Assembly: GCA_003022945.1 (NCBI GenBank)
Contig: PXRZ01000010.1
Location: 1 to 35,132 of the forward strand
Reading direction: 5' to 3'
From: Halobacteriales archaeon QS_8_69_73
GTDB taxonomy: Archaea > Halobacteriota > Halobacteria > Halobacteriales > Haloarculaceae
Length of the DNA: 35,132 bases
A program made the translations under genes and the position numbers. Numbering within the stretch: position 1 is the first letter of the stretch; every line of letters begins with the position of its first letter. Shown in pieces: positions 15,583-23,156 of this stretch. Below the pieces are notes generated by a model that saw nothing but the letters and a program-made list of their open reading frames with translations, made no database searches and was not told the origin of the DNA.

Positions 15583-15635
15583 TGGAGTATCGCGTTCTCG
15601 CCGACGAAAACGCCGAGCGGGCGACGATCAATCAT
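15582..15635 (+). pseudogene. DUF5615 PIN-like toxin, N-terminal fragment
   Basis: Eighteen codons, MEYRVLADENAERATINH, are the N-terminus of a DUF5615 PIN-like toxin with the conserved acidic motif LADEN, normally part of the nuclease active site. The ATG overlaps the DUF433 stop (TGATG). The match stops abruptly at 15635, five bases before the end of the convergent pstB gene. The rest of the toxin is found at 19668-19957 on the same strand and continues from the next residue. The gene is therefore interrupted by about 4 kb carrying the pst operon. Confidence 0.75.
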
Positions 15636-15639
15636 CGTT

Positions 15640-16494
15640 TCACCGCTCGTCGTCGTCGACGGTCGACCCGCCGCCGTGGGTCGGCGGTGTGGCCGTCGGC
15701 TCGACGGGAGTGCCGTCACGGTCGACCGGCGTCGGGCCGCCGATAAACGTCCTCGTTCGCTCCGCCTGTGGATCTTCGAAAAACGACCGGACGTCGTTGC
15801 TCTCGATGACCTCTCCGAGATAGAGGAACACGACCTCGTCGGCGAGCCGGCGGGCCTGGGCCATGCTGTGGGTGACGAGAACGATCGTGTATTCGGATTT
15901 TAACTCTCTGAGCGTCTCCTCGACGCTTTCGGCCGACACCGGATCGAGCGCGGAGGTCACCTCGTCACAGAGCAACACGTCCGGTTCGACGGCCAGCGAT
16001 CGGGCGACACAGAGCCGCTGGATCTGACCGGTCGATAGCTCCGCGCCCGGCGCGTCGAGTCGGTCGGCGACCTCGTCCCAGAGGTTGACCTTCCGGAGAT
16101 AGGTTTCGACCTTCTCGTCGAGATCGGCCTTCGAGTCGTAGTCACCGTGGATGCGCAGCCCGTAGGCGACGTTTTCGTAGATCGACACCGGCAGCGCGGT
16201 CGGGGTCTGCGGGACGTAGCCGATCCGTCTGCGGATCTCCGGGGCCGGTACGTCGGTGTCGTACACCGACTCTCCCGAGAGCAAGACGTCACCGTTGATC
16301 TCGACGTTCTCTTGAATATCGTGGAGCCGGTTGAGCGATTTCAACAGCGTCGATTTCCCGCAGCCGGACGGGCCGATGATCGTCGTGAGCGTGTTCGCCG
16401 GGAAGTCGATCGAGACGCCTTTGACGGCCTCGATCTCGCGGTCGCCTGTGTACGTTACTGAAAGCTGGTCCGTCGTGAGCGGAATGTCAGTCAT
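15640..16494 (-). CDS. pstB: Phosphate ABC transporter ATP-binding protein PstB
   Basis: PstB is the ATPase of the high-affinity phosphate importer and works on the inner face of the membrane. The 284-residue protein has Walker A GPSGCGKST (residues 40-48), a Q-loop in YVPQTPT, the signature LSTGQIQRLCVARSLA (Thr in place of the usual second Gly), Walker B VLLCDEVTSALDP and the H-loop VLVTHSM. The C-terminus carries an extra Pro/Thr-rich tail. Its ATG overlaps the pstA stop (ATGA), so it is the last gene of the pstS-C-A-B transcript. No phoU follows; instead the gene ends five bases from the truncated toxin fragment. Regulation is expected through phosphate limitation. Confidence 0.95.
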   Translation of the reverse strand: MTDIPLTTDQLSVTYTGDREIEAVKGVSIDFPANTLTTIIGPSGCGKSTLLKSLNRLHDIQENVEINGDVLLSGESVYDTDVPAPEIRRRIGYVPQTPTALPVSIYENVAYGLRIHGDYDSKADLDEKVETYLRKVNLWDEVADRLDAPGAELSTGQIQRLCVARSLAVEPDVLLCDEVTSALDPVSAESVEETLRELKSEYTIVLVTHSMAQARRLADEVVFLYLGEVIESNDVRSFFEDPQAERTRTFIGGPTPVDRDGTPVEPTATPPTHGGGSTVDDDER

Positions 16495-17348
16495 CTGTTT
16501 CCTCCGGGTGTGTATCGTGCGTAGCGGCCGGCCAACAGCTTCGAGAGGACGATCAAGCCGAGTACGACGACGGTCAACACGAACGCCGCTGCGTAGGCGT
16601 GGGAGCGAACCTCGGCGTTGAACGACATCGCCTGATCGAAGATGAGCACCGGCAGCGTCGTCGCCGCGTCGAACAGCCCGCCGGGCATCCGGGTGCTGCG
16701 GCCGGTGGTGAACAGCACGGTCGCCGCATCGCCGATGCCACGGGCAAACCCCATCACCAGGCCGGCGATAACGCCCGGCGCGGCCGCCCGAACGGTCATC
16801 CGCGCGCTCTCGAATCGGGTCGCGCCGAGCCCGTATGTCGATTCCCGAACCGTCTCCGGGGCCGCGCGCAACGCCTCGTCGGTGTAGCGCGTCATGATCG
16901 GATACTGGAAGATGGCGATGGCGACGATGCCGAAGAAGAGACTCGTCTGTGTGCCGGTCGCGATGATGATCGTCAACACGAAGAGGCCGTAGACGATCGG
17001 CGGGGTGCCCCACAGCACGTTGAGAAACATGTTCACAGCGTCGGAAAACCGTTCGCTGGAGTAGTCGCTCTGGAGATAGACCGCCGTCGACACCGCAGCC
17101 ACCATCGAGACGACCGTCGCCGGGCCGACGATGAAGATGCTGCCGAGCACCGCATGCAGAAAGCCGCCCGTGCCTTCGAGCATGTACCGTGCGCCCGGCG
17201 GTGTAAGCACGATCGACGGGTCGGCGAGCAGTACGCCGCCGCCTCTGATGACGGTGACCCCGATGACTAACAGTAACACGCCGACGACGAGCGAGGCGGC
17301 CGCCCGCACCGCAATTCCGAACAGTCGCTGTCTTGTGTAGCGGTTCAT
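16491..17348 (-). CDS. pstA: Phosphate ABC transporter permease PstA
   Basis: One of two integral membrane subunits forming the phosphate channel. The 285-residue protein has about six hydrophobic helices, beginning with SLVVGVLLLVIGVTVI. It carries the permease signature loop that docks on PstB (EALRAAPETVRESTYGLGAT, then GFARGIGDAATVLFTTG). The start at 17348 (MNRYTRQRLFG) overlaps the pstC stop (ATGA), and the end overlaps the pstB start in the same way, showing tight translational coupling. A longer open frame upstream is only a shadow of pstC. Length and order match the standard pst operon. Confidence 0.94.
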   Translation of the reverse strand: MNRYTRQRLFGIAVRAAASLVVGVLLLVIGVTVIRGGGVLLADPSIVLTPPGARYMLEGTGGFLHAVLGSIFIVGPATVVSMVAAVSTAVYLQSDYSSERFSDAVNMFLNVLWGTPPIVYGLFVLTIIIATGTQTSLFFGIVAIAIFQYPIMTRYTDEALRAAPETVRESTYGLGATRFESARMTVRAAAPGVIAGLVMGFARGIGDAATVLFTTGRSTRMPGGLFDAATTLPVLIFDQAMSFNAEVRSHAYAAAFVLTVVVLGLIVLSKLLAGRYARYTPGGNR

Positions 17349-18289
17349 CGGTACTGCCACCGCCGTTTGAGCCGCCGTTGGACGAGCATCGCGCCGAAGT
17401 TGAACAGCCAGACGACGACGACGAGCATCAGCCCGACGAAGATCAACGCCGACTGCGTGAGCGGCAGCGACATCAGCTCGCCGAAATCGTTGACGATCAG
17501 CGTCGGTAGCGTCTGGCCCGACGAGAAGACCGAGGAAGGGATCTGTGTCTGGCCGCCGATCAGCAACGCCGGCACGATGGTCGCCCCGAAAACGCGGCCG
17601 AAGCCCAGCAGGATCGCCGAGAAGATCCCCGGCCCGGCCGCCCGGAGCAATACCGACCGGATCGTCTCGAACTTCGTCGCGCCGACGCCGAGCGACGTTT
17701 CCCGTAGCTCGTCGGGGAGCGATTCGAGCGACTCGACCGTCAGCGAGGTCATAAATGGGGTGATGACGATCGCCATCACGAGACTGACCGTGAAGATGCC
17801 GACGCCGACGGTGTTCTCGCCGAACACCGGGGCGACGTAGTTGCCGACGAACGGCACGACGACGATCAGCGCGACCAGCCCGAAGATCACGCTCGGGACC
17901 GCCGCCAGTACGTCGATCAGCGCAGCGACGAGCGTCTTCATTCGCCCCTCGGCGTACTCGGCGATGTAGATCGCCGCACCGAGGGCGACCGGAACCCCCA
18001 TGACCATCGAGAGCACGGTGACGTAAACGGTACCGACGATCGCCGGCAGAAAGCCGAACTCGTTCGCCGCGGGATCCCAATTCGCGGAGGTCAGCAGCGA
18101 GCTGAGGGGGTACTCCGAGAGGATCGGCAGTGACCGATAGAACAACAGCAACGTGATCCCCGCGAACAGCGCGATCGCCGTATAGCCCGCCGCGGTGAGC
18201 CAGTAGCTGCTGTAACGTTCGGCGAGCAGCCGTCGGCCGAGGCGACTCGATCGAGCCCGGTCTCGGAGATCGTCAGTGTCGGTGGTCAC
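17345..18289 (-). CDS. pstC: Phosphate ABC transporter permease PstC
   Basis: The second channel subunit of the phosphate importer, 314 residues with about six membrane helices, the first at YTAIALFAGITLLLFY. The docking loop is seen as ESLPDELRETSLGVGATKFET, then GFGRVFGATIVPALLIGG. The start is a GTG at 18289 whose bases overlap the pstS stop (GTGA), so it is translationally coupled to pstS. The product ends with a basic cytoplasmic tail (QRRLKRRWQYR). Together with PstA it should bind PstB on the inside and receive phosphate from PstS on the outside. Confidence 0.94.
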   Translation of the reverse strand: MTTDTDDLRDRARSSRLGRRLLAERYSSYWLTAAGYTAIALFAGITLLLFYRSLPILSEYPLSSLLTSANWDPAANEFGFLPAIVGTVYVTVLSMVMGVPVALGAAIYIAEYAEGRMKTLVAALIDVLAAVPSVIFGLVALIVVVPFVGNYVAPVFGENTVGVGIFTVSLVMAIVITPFMTSLTVESLESLPDELRETSLGVGATKFETIRSVLLRAAGPGIFSAILLGFGRVFGATIVPALLIGGQTQIPSSVFSSGQTLPTLIVNDFGELMSLPLTQSALIFVGLMLVVVVWLFNFGAMLVQRRLKRRWQYR

Positions 18290-19272
18290 GATTCGGTGTT
18301 GTTCTCGAGGGTCGTTCGCCCGTCTTCGAGGCGGTCTTCCGTCAGGGGGACGTACCCGTTTTCGGAGACGTACTGCTGGCCGTCGGTGAGCACCCACTCG
18401 ATGAACGGCGCGACGGAGGCGTCGAAGGCACCGTTCGCGGCGAGCCACATCTCACGGGCCGGCGGGGCCGGGTAGTCGCCGCGCTCGACGGCCGCGAGCA
18501 GCTCATCGCGAGTCCGATAGAACGATTCCGACTCGGAGAGTCCGTCGCCGTCACGGTCGAGCGGAACCGGCCGAATCTCGCCGTCGAGTTCGCCGCTATC
18601 GAGATCGTAGACGTAGTTGACGTTGTTCATGGCGATGGCGTTTTCGTTGTCGCCGAGCGACTGGGCGACCGACTGGTCGCCGTTGAAGTTGCCGTCCGAG
18701 AACTCCTCGAGCTCGTTCTGTGTGTAGGCGTCGCCCTCGCCGCCGAGGAACTCGCCCCACTTTTTGTACGCTGCCGATGCGTCCGAGCGGCCGTAGATGA
18801 CGATCTCGGCGTCGACACCGGCGTCCGGGAACAGCTCACCCCAATCGGTGATTTCTCCGGTGAATATTGCTTCTAACTCCGCTCTCGTCACCCCCTGTGA
18901 CTGGATCTGATCGATCACCGGATTGTTCTTGTTGACCGTGCCGACGACGGTGTCGATCAACATCGGCACCGCGACCAACCCGCGTTCGAGTTCCTCCTCG
19001 AAGGGCTCACGCCCCATCATAGCGACGTCGACCTGATCGTTGAACACGTCGGACACGCCGACGCCGGTGCCGCCGCCGGAGATGTCGAAGGTGAGATCAC
19101 TCTGCTCGGCGTAGAGGTCGGCCCACACCTCTACCATCGGCAGCGGGCCGACGCCGCCGGAAATTCGCACCGTCTGGCCGCCGCTGTTTCCGCCGAAACA
19201 GCCGGCAAGCGAGATCACGGTGCCGGCAGCTGCCGTGCCCAGCATAGACCGTCGTGAATACAGTCGTGTCAT
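18286..19272 (-). CDS. pstS: Phosphate-binding lipoprotein PstS
   Basis: This 328-residue protein is the extracellular phosphate receptor of the importer. The N-terminus (SRRSMLGTAAAGTVISLAGC) is a twin-arginine signal with lipobox, the lipid anchor being Cys25. The mature domain shows the PBP-like phosphate fold: RISGGVGPLPMVEVW at the start, DISGGGTGVGVSDVFNDQVDVAMMGRE, a TGEITDWGELFP segment and VIYGRSDASAAYKKW. It is the first gene of the operon. A TATA-like GTATATGT at about 19294-19301 on the minus strand lies some 26 nt before the ATG, so the transcript is probably leaderless. Confidence 0.95.
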   Translation of the reverse strand: MTRLYSRRSMLGTAAAGTVISLAGCFGGNSGGQTVRISGGVGPLPMVEVWADLYAEQSDLTFDISGGGTGVGVSDVFNDQVDVAMMGREPFEEELERGLVAVPMLIDTVVGTVNKNNPVIDQIQSQGVTRAELEAIFTGEITDWGELFPDAGVDAEIVIYGRSDASAAYKKWGEFLGGEGDAYTQNELEEFSDGNFNGDQSVAQSLGDNENAIAMNNVNYVYDLDSGELDGEIRPVPLDRDGDGLSESESFYRTRDELLAAVERGDYPAPPAREMWLAANGAFDASVAPFIEWVLTDGQQYVSENGYVPLTEDRLEDGRTTLENNTES

Positions 19273-19280
19273 TACGTTTC

Positions 19281-19303
19281 GTACCGCTCTGGTACATATA
19301 CTA
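19281..19303 (-). promoter_or_regulatory. pst operon promoter with GTACC inverted repeat
   Basis: On the minus strand a TATA-like AGTATATGTACC (about 19291-19302) precedes the pstS ATG by the spacing expected for a leaderless haloarchaeal transcript. Just downstream, GTACC-GCTCT-GGTAC (19281-19295) is an inverted repeat with 5-bp arms lying between the TATA box and the start codon, where a bound protein could block initiation. A phosphate-responsive operator is possible but not shown. Confidence 0.5.
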
Positions 19304-19495
19304 CCTTGCTAGACGTCAAATATCCGTTCTTCGCCGACATACCGGAAACTGTTGCTGGTATTCATAACTCGGTTACCTGACGAGTCACTGCCGCACTGCT
19401 ATTCGACCCTCGGCCGGACCGCCACAGCTTCAGTAGGTCGTGTGCCGCCGAGAACAGCGACTATTCCGGTCGTACTCCTATCTTCAAACAGCGAG

Positions 19496-19670
19496 AGAAT
19501 CCCGCCGTCGACGGCGCTTCGCGCCGTCTGCCTATGGCGTCCCCGACGCCACGCTGTCGTCGGGCACTGCCCGACTGCCTGAGGGACATGGTCTCTCTCT
19601 GTCGTCGGGCGACGCCCGACCGCCCGAGGGAGCTTCGCTCCCTCTCCGTTCACCGCGCGGAGGATGTCAC
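19496..19670 (+). repeat. Repeat family B, copy 1: six-hairpin array at the right edge of the pst insertion
   Basis: Six short hairpins follow each other: GACGGCGC/GCGCCGTC (19510-19528), TGGCGTC/GACGCCA (19535-19551), TCGGGC/GCCCGA (19560-19574), GAGGGAC/GTCTCTC (19581-19597), TCGGGC/GCCCGA (19605-19619) and GAGGGAG/CTCCCTC (19626-19644). Hairpins 3-4 and 5-6 form two copies of a ~45-bp unit. The whole stretch, through GATGTCAC at 19663-19670, is repeated at 22676-22848 in the same orientation. It ends exactly where the DUF5615 fragment resumes. It encodes no recognisable protein. Confidence 0.8.
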
Positions 19671-19957
19671 TTGTGGAAAGTCGGTTACGGCGTCGAACGG
19701 ATCGGCGACGTCGAGGAACTCGGCCTCGGTGCTGAAGACGAATCGACTCTGCGCACGGACGCGAGACGGACCGTCTCGTTTTCACGCGGGATGACGACTT
19801 CCTCGCCCGGATGAATGTCGAGGATACCGTCGGGATTCCCTTTCAGGAGAACCAGACGCTTTCGGCCCGAGAGGTGGGGGATGTCATCCACGAACTCTCC
19901 GGGTATATCGATCGGTCCGACGTGACGCTCGAATACATGAGCCGAAACTGGCTGTAA
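19668..19957 (+). pseudogene. DUF5615 PIN-like toxin, C-terminal fragment, frameshifted
   Basis: From 19668 the frame reads HLWKVGYGVERIGDVEELGLGAEDES. After a net one-base shift near 19764 the next frame reads ETDRLVFTRDDDFLARM, NVEDTVGIPFQENQTLSA, REVGDVIHELSGYIDRSD and TLEYMSRNWL, then TAA. This is the body of a haloarchaeal DUF5615 toxin with the acidic RDDDF motif. It continues exactly from the fragment at 15582-15635 (ATINH, then LWKVG). It has no start codon of its own, and the internal frameshift means the toxin would be dead even without the insertion. Confidence 0.78.
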
Positions 19958-20081
19958 CTACGCCGATTCTCGAAGCTAACGACAATACCCAGTAGAGCCG
20001 AAATGTACGCCCGGAACACTAACGTCCGACGTCACTCCAGGCAGCGTGCCATGGTTGGTCGGCTAACCCTCGTGCCGGGCG

Positions 20082-20102
20082 GGTGACGCCTTCGGCGTCA
20101 CC
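20082..20102. other. Perfect 9-bp-stem hairpin downstream of the reductase gene; rest of 19958-20268 has no gene
   Basis: GGTGACGCC-TTC-GGCGTCACC is a perfect inverted repeat about 170 bp after the stop of the minus-strand gene at 20269. It is followed by no T-tract, so a classical terminator role is doubtful. The surrounding 19958-20268 stretch is GC-rich with repeated GCGCGAG/GCGAGC motifs and shows no supported gene. Confidence 0.45.
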
Positions 20103-20268
20103 GATTGCGCGAACGGTGCGAACCGCGCGAGCGGCGCGAGCCGCGAGCGCGGGCCGATGTGACGCACCCGGGTTCTCCGCGCGGTCATCGCTGCCCTGTC
20201 GGGCGACTCGGGCGGGGACTGAAGGTGCGTGTCGGTCGTAGCGCCGCCGGCTACCTCCGTCTTTCGGC

Positions 20269-21621
20269 TCAGGGGGCCGCGTAGTCGGCCTCCCGGACCT
20301 GCGCGTAGCCGCCGTCGCGGTAGCCGAACTTCCGGACGACGTACTCGCCGAACAGCTTTGCCCCCGACAGCCCCGCGTACATCGCCTGCCGGGGCTCGAA
20401 GGCGTCGTCCTGGACGGCGTCGACCAGCCCGAAGATGTGGTCCCAGTCGTCGGGGTCGTACCCCCGCACCATCTCGGCGAAGACGCAGTTGCGCCGCACC
20501 TCGTCGCCGACGGCCGCCCGCCACTCGCGGTTGTACGCCGACAGCCGGTCGTTTGCGGCCAGCCGGCCGGCGATCCGGCCGGTTCGGACGGCGACGTGGT
20601 CGCCGCCCTCATGGAAGGCGGAGGTACCGCCCATGGCGCCGCCGGTGACCGCGACGTTGGCCGCCGTCGGCGACTCGATGGGTCGCGTCGAGGAGATGGG
20701 GTACGTTTCGGTGCCGCCGGACTTCCCGCGGTCCTCAACGAGCGGGAAGTCTTGTGCGTCGTAGCCGTCGTAGACCTCCTCCAGCAGGCGCTCGATGTAG
20801 GTGGCGCCCTGCGGGACGCGGTCGTCGTCCGGCCGGAGCAGGTGGTAGGCCCCGGGGTCGTCGACGTCGTCGAGCCCCATCCCGATGGGCATCGTCAGCC
20901 CGACGCGGGCGACGGGGTCGTCGTTCGGGAACACCCACGGATAGGCGGTGTGGCCGGGCATGTACCCCCACCAGAACTTGATGCGGTCGGGCTCGAACAG
21001 CTCCTCGGGCAGCCGGCGGTACTCCTGGTAGGCGATGTGGTTGGCCTCCCGGGAGCCGAGCCGCTCGAGGTCGTCGGCGGCCAGCCAGTTCTCCAGCACG
21101 CGGCCGGTGACGGTCCGCTGGGGTCCGTCGGCCAACACGAGGTGGTCGGCGACGATTTCGGTGCCGTCCCGCAGCGTCAGCGTGTGACTCGGCCGGCCGG
21201 TCGTCTCCGTCTCTACGTCGGCGACGGTCGACCCGACGCGGTACTCCGCGCCGGCGTTTTCGGCGCGTTCCCGGAGCCAGTCGTCGAACCGGGCCCGGTG
21301 GACCGTGAAGCCGAAGTTGGGGTACGACGACCCCATGTTGGTGTCGGTCAGCTCCACCGTCGCGTCGGGGCTGATGAACTCCGCGGCGTGTAGCTCCTGG
21401 TGTTTCACCTTCTCCGGAACCGGCTCCTCGAGGTTCATCAGGTCGACCCAGTAGTCGAGGATGCCGGCGGCGTCCGTCGAGTCGGGGCCGAGCGCCTCCC
21501 GGTCGGCGCGCGGCACCCCCTTCTCGAGGACGACGGCGTCGGCGCCCTCGCTGGCGGCCGCGTGGCCGGCCGAGGAGCCGGCCGGCCCGCCCCCGACGAC
21601 GGCGACGTCTACCTGTCGCAT
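20269..21621 (-). CDS. Geranylgeranyl reductase-family FAD-dependent oxidoreductase
   Basis: The 450-residue flavoprotein resembles the geranylgeranyl reductase family, which saturates isoprenoid chains of archaeal lipids or quinones. The FAD-binding Rossmann motif VAVVGGGPAGSSAG is at residues 6-19. An LVLADGP segment, the substrate-side HTAYPWVFPND region and the FAD-phosphate region GGAMGGTSAFHEGGDHVAVRTGRIAG follow. Paralogues are frequent in haloarchaea, so the exact lipid substrate is uncertain. A TTTAAA box at about 21645-21650 lies 24-29 nt before the ATG at 21621, supporting a leaderless start. An upstream in-frame extension is basic and unlike the family. Confidence 0.85.
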   Translation of the reverse strand: MRQVDVAVVGGGPAGSSAGHAAASEGADAVVLEKGVPRADREALGPDSTDAAGILDYWVDLMNLEEPVPEKVKHQELHAAEFISPDATVELTDTNMGSSYPNFGFTVHRARFDDWLRERAENAGAEYRVGSTVADVETETTGRPSHTLTLRDGTEIVADHLVLADGPQRTVTGRVLENWLAADDLERLGSREANHIAYQEYRRLPEELFEPDRIKFWWGYMPGHTAYPWVFPNDDPVARVGLTMPIGMGLDDVDDPGAYHLLRPDDDRVPQGATYIERLLEEVYDGYDAQDFPLVEDRGKSGGTETYPISSTRPIESPTAANVAVTGGAMGGTSAFHEGGDHVAVRTGRIAGRLAANDRLSAYNREWRAAVGDEVRRNCVFAEMVRGYDPDDWDHIFGLVDAVQDDAFEPRQAMYAGLSGAKLFGEYVVRKFGYRDGGYAQVREADYAAP

Positions 21622-21685
21622 ATAAGCGTACGGGGCCGCGTTCGGTTTAAATCGCTTGCCCTGTGACCGCCGCTGACGGCGGCTC

Positions 21686-21793
21686 ATACTGCCGACTGTA
21701 ACTACGTGAAGCGGCCCTGCCCGGAAAATGGAGGTTCTGAACGGTCAACCCCGTACTGCTGAGGAACATCGAAACGATAACAGCCGGCAGTAT
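21686..21793. mobile_element. MITE-like element with ~13-bp inverted termini
   Basis: The interval begins ATACTGCCGACTG and ends CAGCCGGCAGTAT, giving terminal inverted repeats with 12 of 13 positions matching, 108 bp end to end. The interior has no coding frame. The size and ends fit a non-autonomous miniature element mobilised by an insertion-sequence transposase elsewhere. Its right terminal base is the first base of the stop codon complement of the adenosyltransferase gene, so the insertion lies exactly at that gene's 3' end. No clear target-site duplication is seen. Confidence 0.6.
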
Positions 21794-22329
21794 CAGTAGT
21801 CGGGCGACTCCTCGACGACACCCTCCCGCTGGTTGACGACGCGGGCCCACACGAACAGCGCGTCCGACAGCCGGTTGAGGTAGGCGACGGCGGCGTCGTT
21901 GACCGGCTCGTCGCCGGCCAGTGCCACCGCGCGGCGCTCGGCCCGCCGGCAGACCGACCGGGCGTGGTGGAGCCGCGCGCCGGCGTCGCCGCCGCCCGGC
22001 AGGATGAACTCCTCCAGCGGCTCCAACTCGTCGTCGAAGTCGTCGATCCACTCCTCCAGCCGCTCGACGTGGTCGGCTCCGATGTGTGGGGTGTCCTCGT
22101 CGTCGGGGTCCGGGCTCGCGAATTCCGCCTGGACGATGTGGAGGTGGTTCTGGACGGCCGCGAGCCGCTCGTCGACGTCGTCGTGGCCCGACGGCCGGAC
22201 CCGGCCGACGAGGCTGTTCACCTCGTCGACCGTCCCGTAAGCTTCGATGCGCTGGCTCGTCTTCGACACCCGCGACATGTTCCGGAGGTCCGTCATCCCC
22301 TCGTCGCCACGGCCGGTGTAGATCTTCAT
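21793..22329 (-). CDS. Cob(I)alamin adenosyltransferase, PduO type
   Basis: This 178-residue enzyme transfers the adenosyl group of ATP to cob(I)alamin or cob(I)yrinate diamide, making the coenzyme form of B12. The ATP-binding motif YTGRGDEGMTDL is at residues 4-15. The other hallmark blocks are CRRAERRAVAL and LNRLSDALFVWARVVN. Length and motifs fit the PduO class, not CobA. A GATAAACG element at about 22350-22357 lies some 24 nt before the ATG at 22329, so a leaderless start is likely. Inverted TTTAGCG motifs lie just upstream. No other cobalamin genes are visible in the window. Confidence 0.94.
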   Translation of the reverse strand: MKIYTGRGDEGMTDLRNMSRVSKTSQRIEAYGTVDEVNSLVGRVRPSGHDDVDERLAAVQNHLHIVQAEFASPDPDDEDTPHIGADHVERLEEWIDDFDDELEPLEEFILPGGGDAGARLHHARSVCRRAERRAVALAGDEPVNDAAVAYLNRLSDALFVWARVVNQREGVVEESPDY

Positions 22330-22373
22330 ACGCCACGGTTGGCGCCGGGGCCGTTTATCGGCTGTGGAATAGG

Positions 22374-22431
22374 CGCTAAAACCACCCGATTTAGCGGGGG
22401 GATATAGCGCCGTCATGGGTTAGTTTTAGCG
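22374..22431. promoter_or_regulatory. TTTAGCG inverted and direct motifs upstream of the adenosyltransferase gene
   Basis: CGCTAAA (22374-22380) and TTTAGCG (22390-22396) form a 7-bp inverted repeat with a 9-nt centre, located about 45-67 bp before the ATG at 22329. A third copy, TTTTAGCG, lies at 22424-22431. GGCGCTA and TAGCGCC also pair across 22372-22411. The clustering next to a promoter suggests binding sites for a regulator. This is inferred from pattern only. Confidence 0.45.
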
Positions 22432-22675
22432 GTTCGCAGGCCGCCTGTGATACTGACCGAGGCGGCCTTGCCGCCCGATGTGATGAGACAGTATCGGGAA
22501 TTCCGCAGGGTCGATCGACGGTGTTCCCGTCGATCCGCCCGCTGTGGATACCGTCGGAAAACGACTCAGGTACTCCCGAATCCAGCGAGGGTAGGGATAA
22601 TGGGAGCGTGGCACTCCCTGTATCACGACGGGATACGAACCCGAAGTTCCTAATACAATGAAGACCGGCTTCGTG

Positions 22676-22848
22676 GGAAGCCCCGCGGTCGACGGCGCTT
22701 GTGCCGTCTGCTCGTGGCGTCGAAGACGCCACGCTGTCGTCGGGCACTGCCCGGCTGCCTGAGGGACGTGGTCCCTCTCTGTCGTCGAGCGACGCCCGGC
22801 TGCCCGAGGGACGCGGTCCCTCTCCGTTCGGCACGGGGGGGATGTCAC
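22676..22848 (+). repeat. Repeat family B, copy 2: six-hairpin array
   Basis: This copy matches 19496-19670 almost column by column, at an offset of 3180 bp with only short indels. The same six hairpins are present, here as GACGGC/GCCGTC, GTGGCGTC/GACGCCAC, TCGGGC/GCCCGG, GAGGGAC/GTCCCTC, TCGAGC/GCCCGG and GAGGGAC/GTCCCTC. In the last stem a G-C pair of copy 1 is replaced by C-G, so pairing is kept. It also ends in GATGTCAC (22841-22848). The rest of the 22432-22897 gap holds an additional GATCGACGG/CCGTCGATC hairpin near 22510-22535 but no gene that can be supported. Confidence 0.8.
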
Positions 22849-22897
22849 ACGGTTGGTAATCCGGAAGACCCGTCGCCGGGACGGGATCCGGCCGCGG

Positions 22898-23086
22898 TCA
22901 GTCGCTGGGGTCCGTCGGCACGAGAAAGATGTACGCGAAGACACCGAAGGCGACGCCGAGCGGGAACCCCCACTCGAGCCCGAGCCGGAGGTCCCCGAGC
23001 AGGAGCCCGCCGACGGTCGCGATAAGGAAGGCCAGCGAGAAGAATGCCGTCGCGCGGATGAGGTCGTCCTCGACGAGGGCTCTCAT
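22898..23086 (-). CDS. Small two-helix membrane protein
   Basis: A 62-residue product with two hydrophobic stretches, ATAFFSLAFLIATVGGLLLG and a second at about residues 38-55 (WGFPLGVAFGVFAYIFLV), connected by a short loop, and a charged N-terminus (MRALVEDDLIR). It would be an integral membrane protein with both ends probably on the same side. It is not recognised as a named family. It lies 70 bp downstream of the CBS-domain gene on the same strand and may be the last gene of the dacZ run. The high-GC third codon positions and conserved-looking start make a real gene likely. Confidence 0.65.
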   Translation of the reverse strand: MRALVEDDLIRATAFFSLAFLIATVGGLLLGDLRLGLEWGFPLGVAFGVFAYIFLVPTDPSD

Positions 23087-23156
23087 CGGCGGGTGGTGAG
23101 AGCGACGGTTCGGTGGGCAGACGCGCGGACGGGGCCGGCTCGTCGCACGGGTCGGT

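Noticed and set aside
19510-19644. CRISPR array
   Set aside because: The repeated units are palindromic hairpins of two alternating kinds without regular unique spacers.
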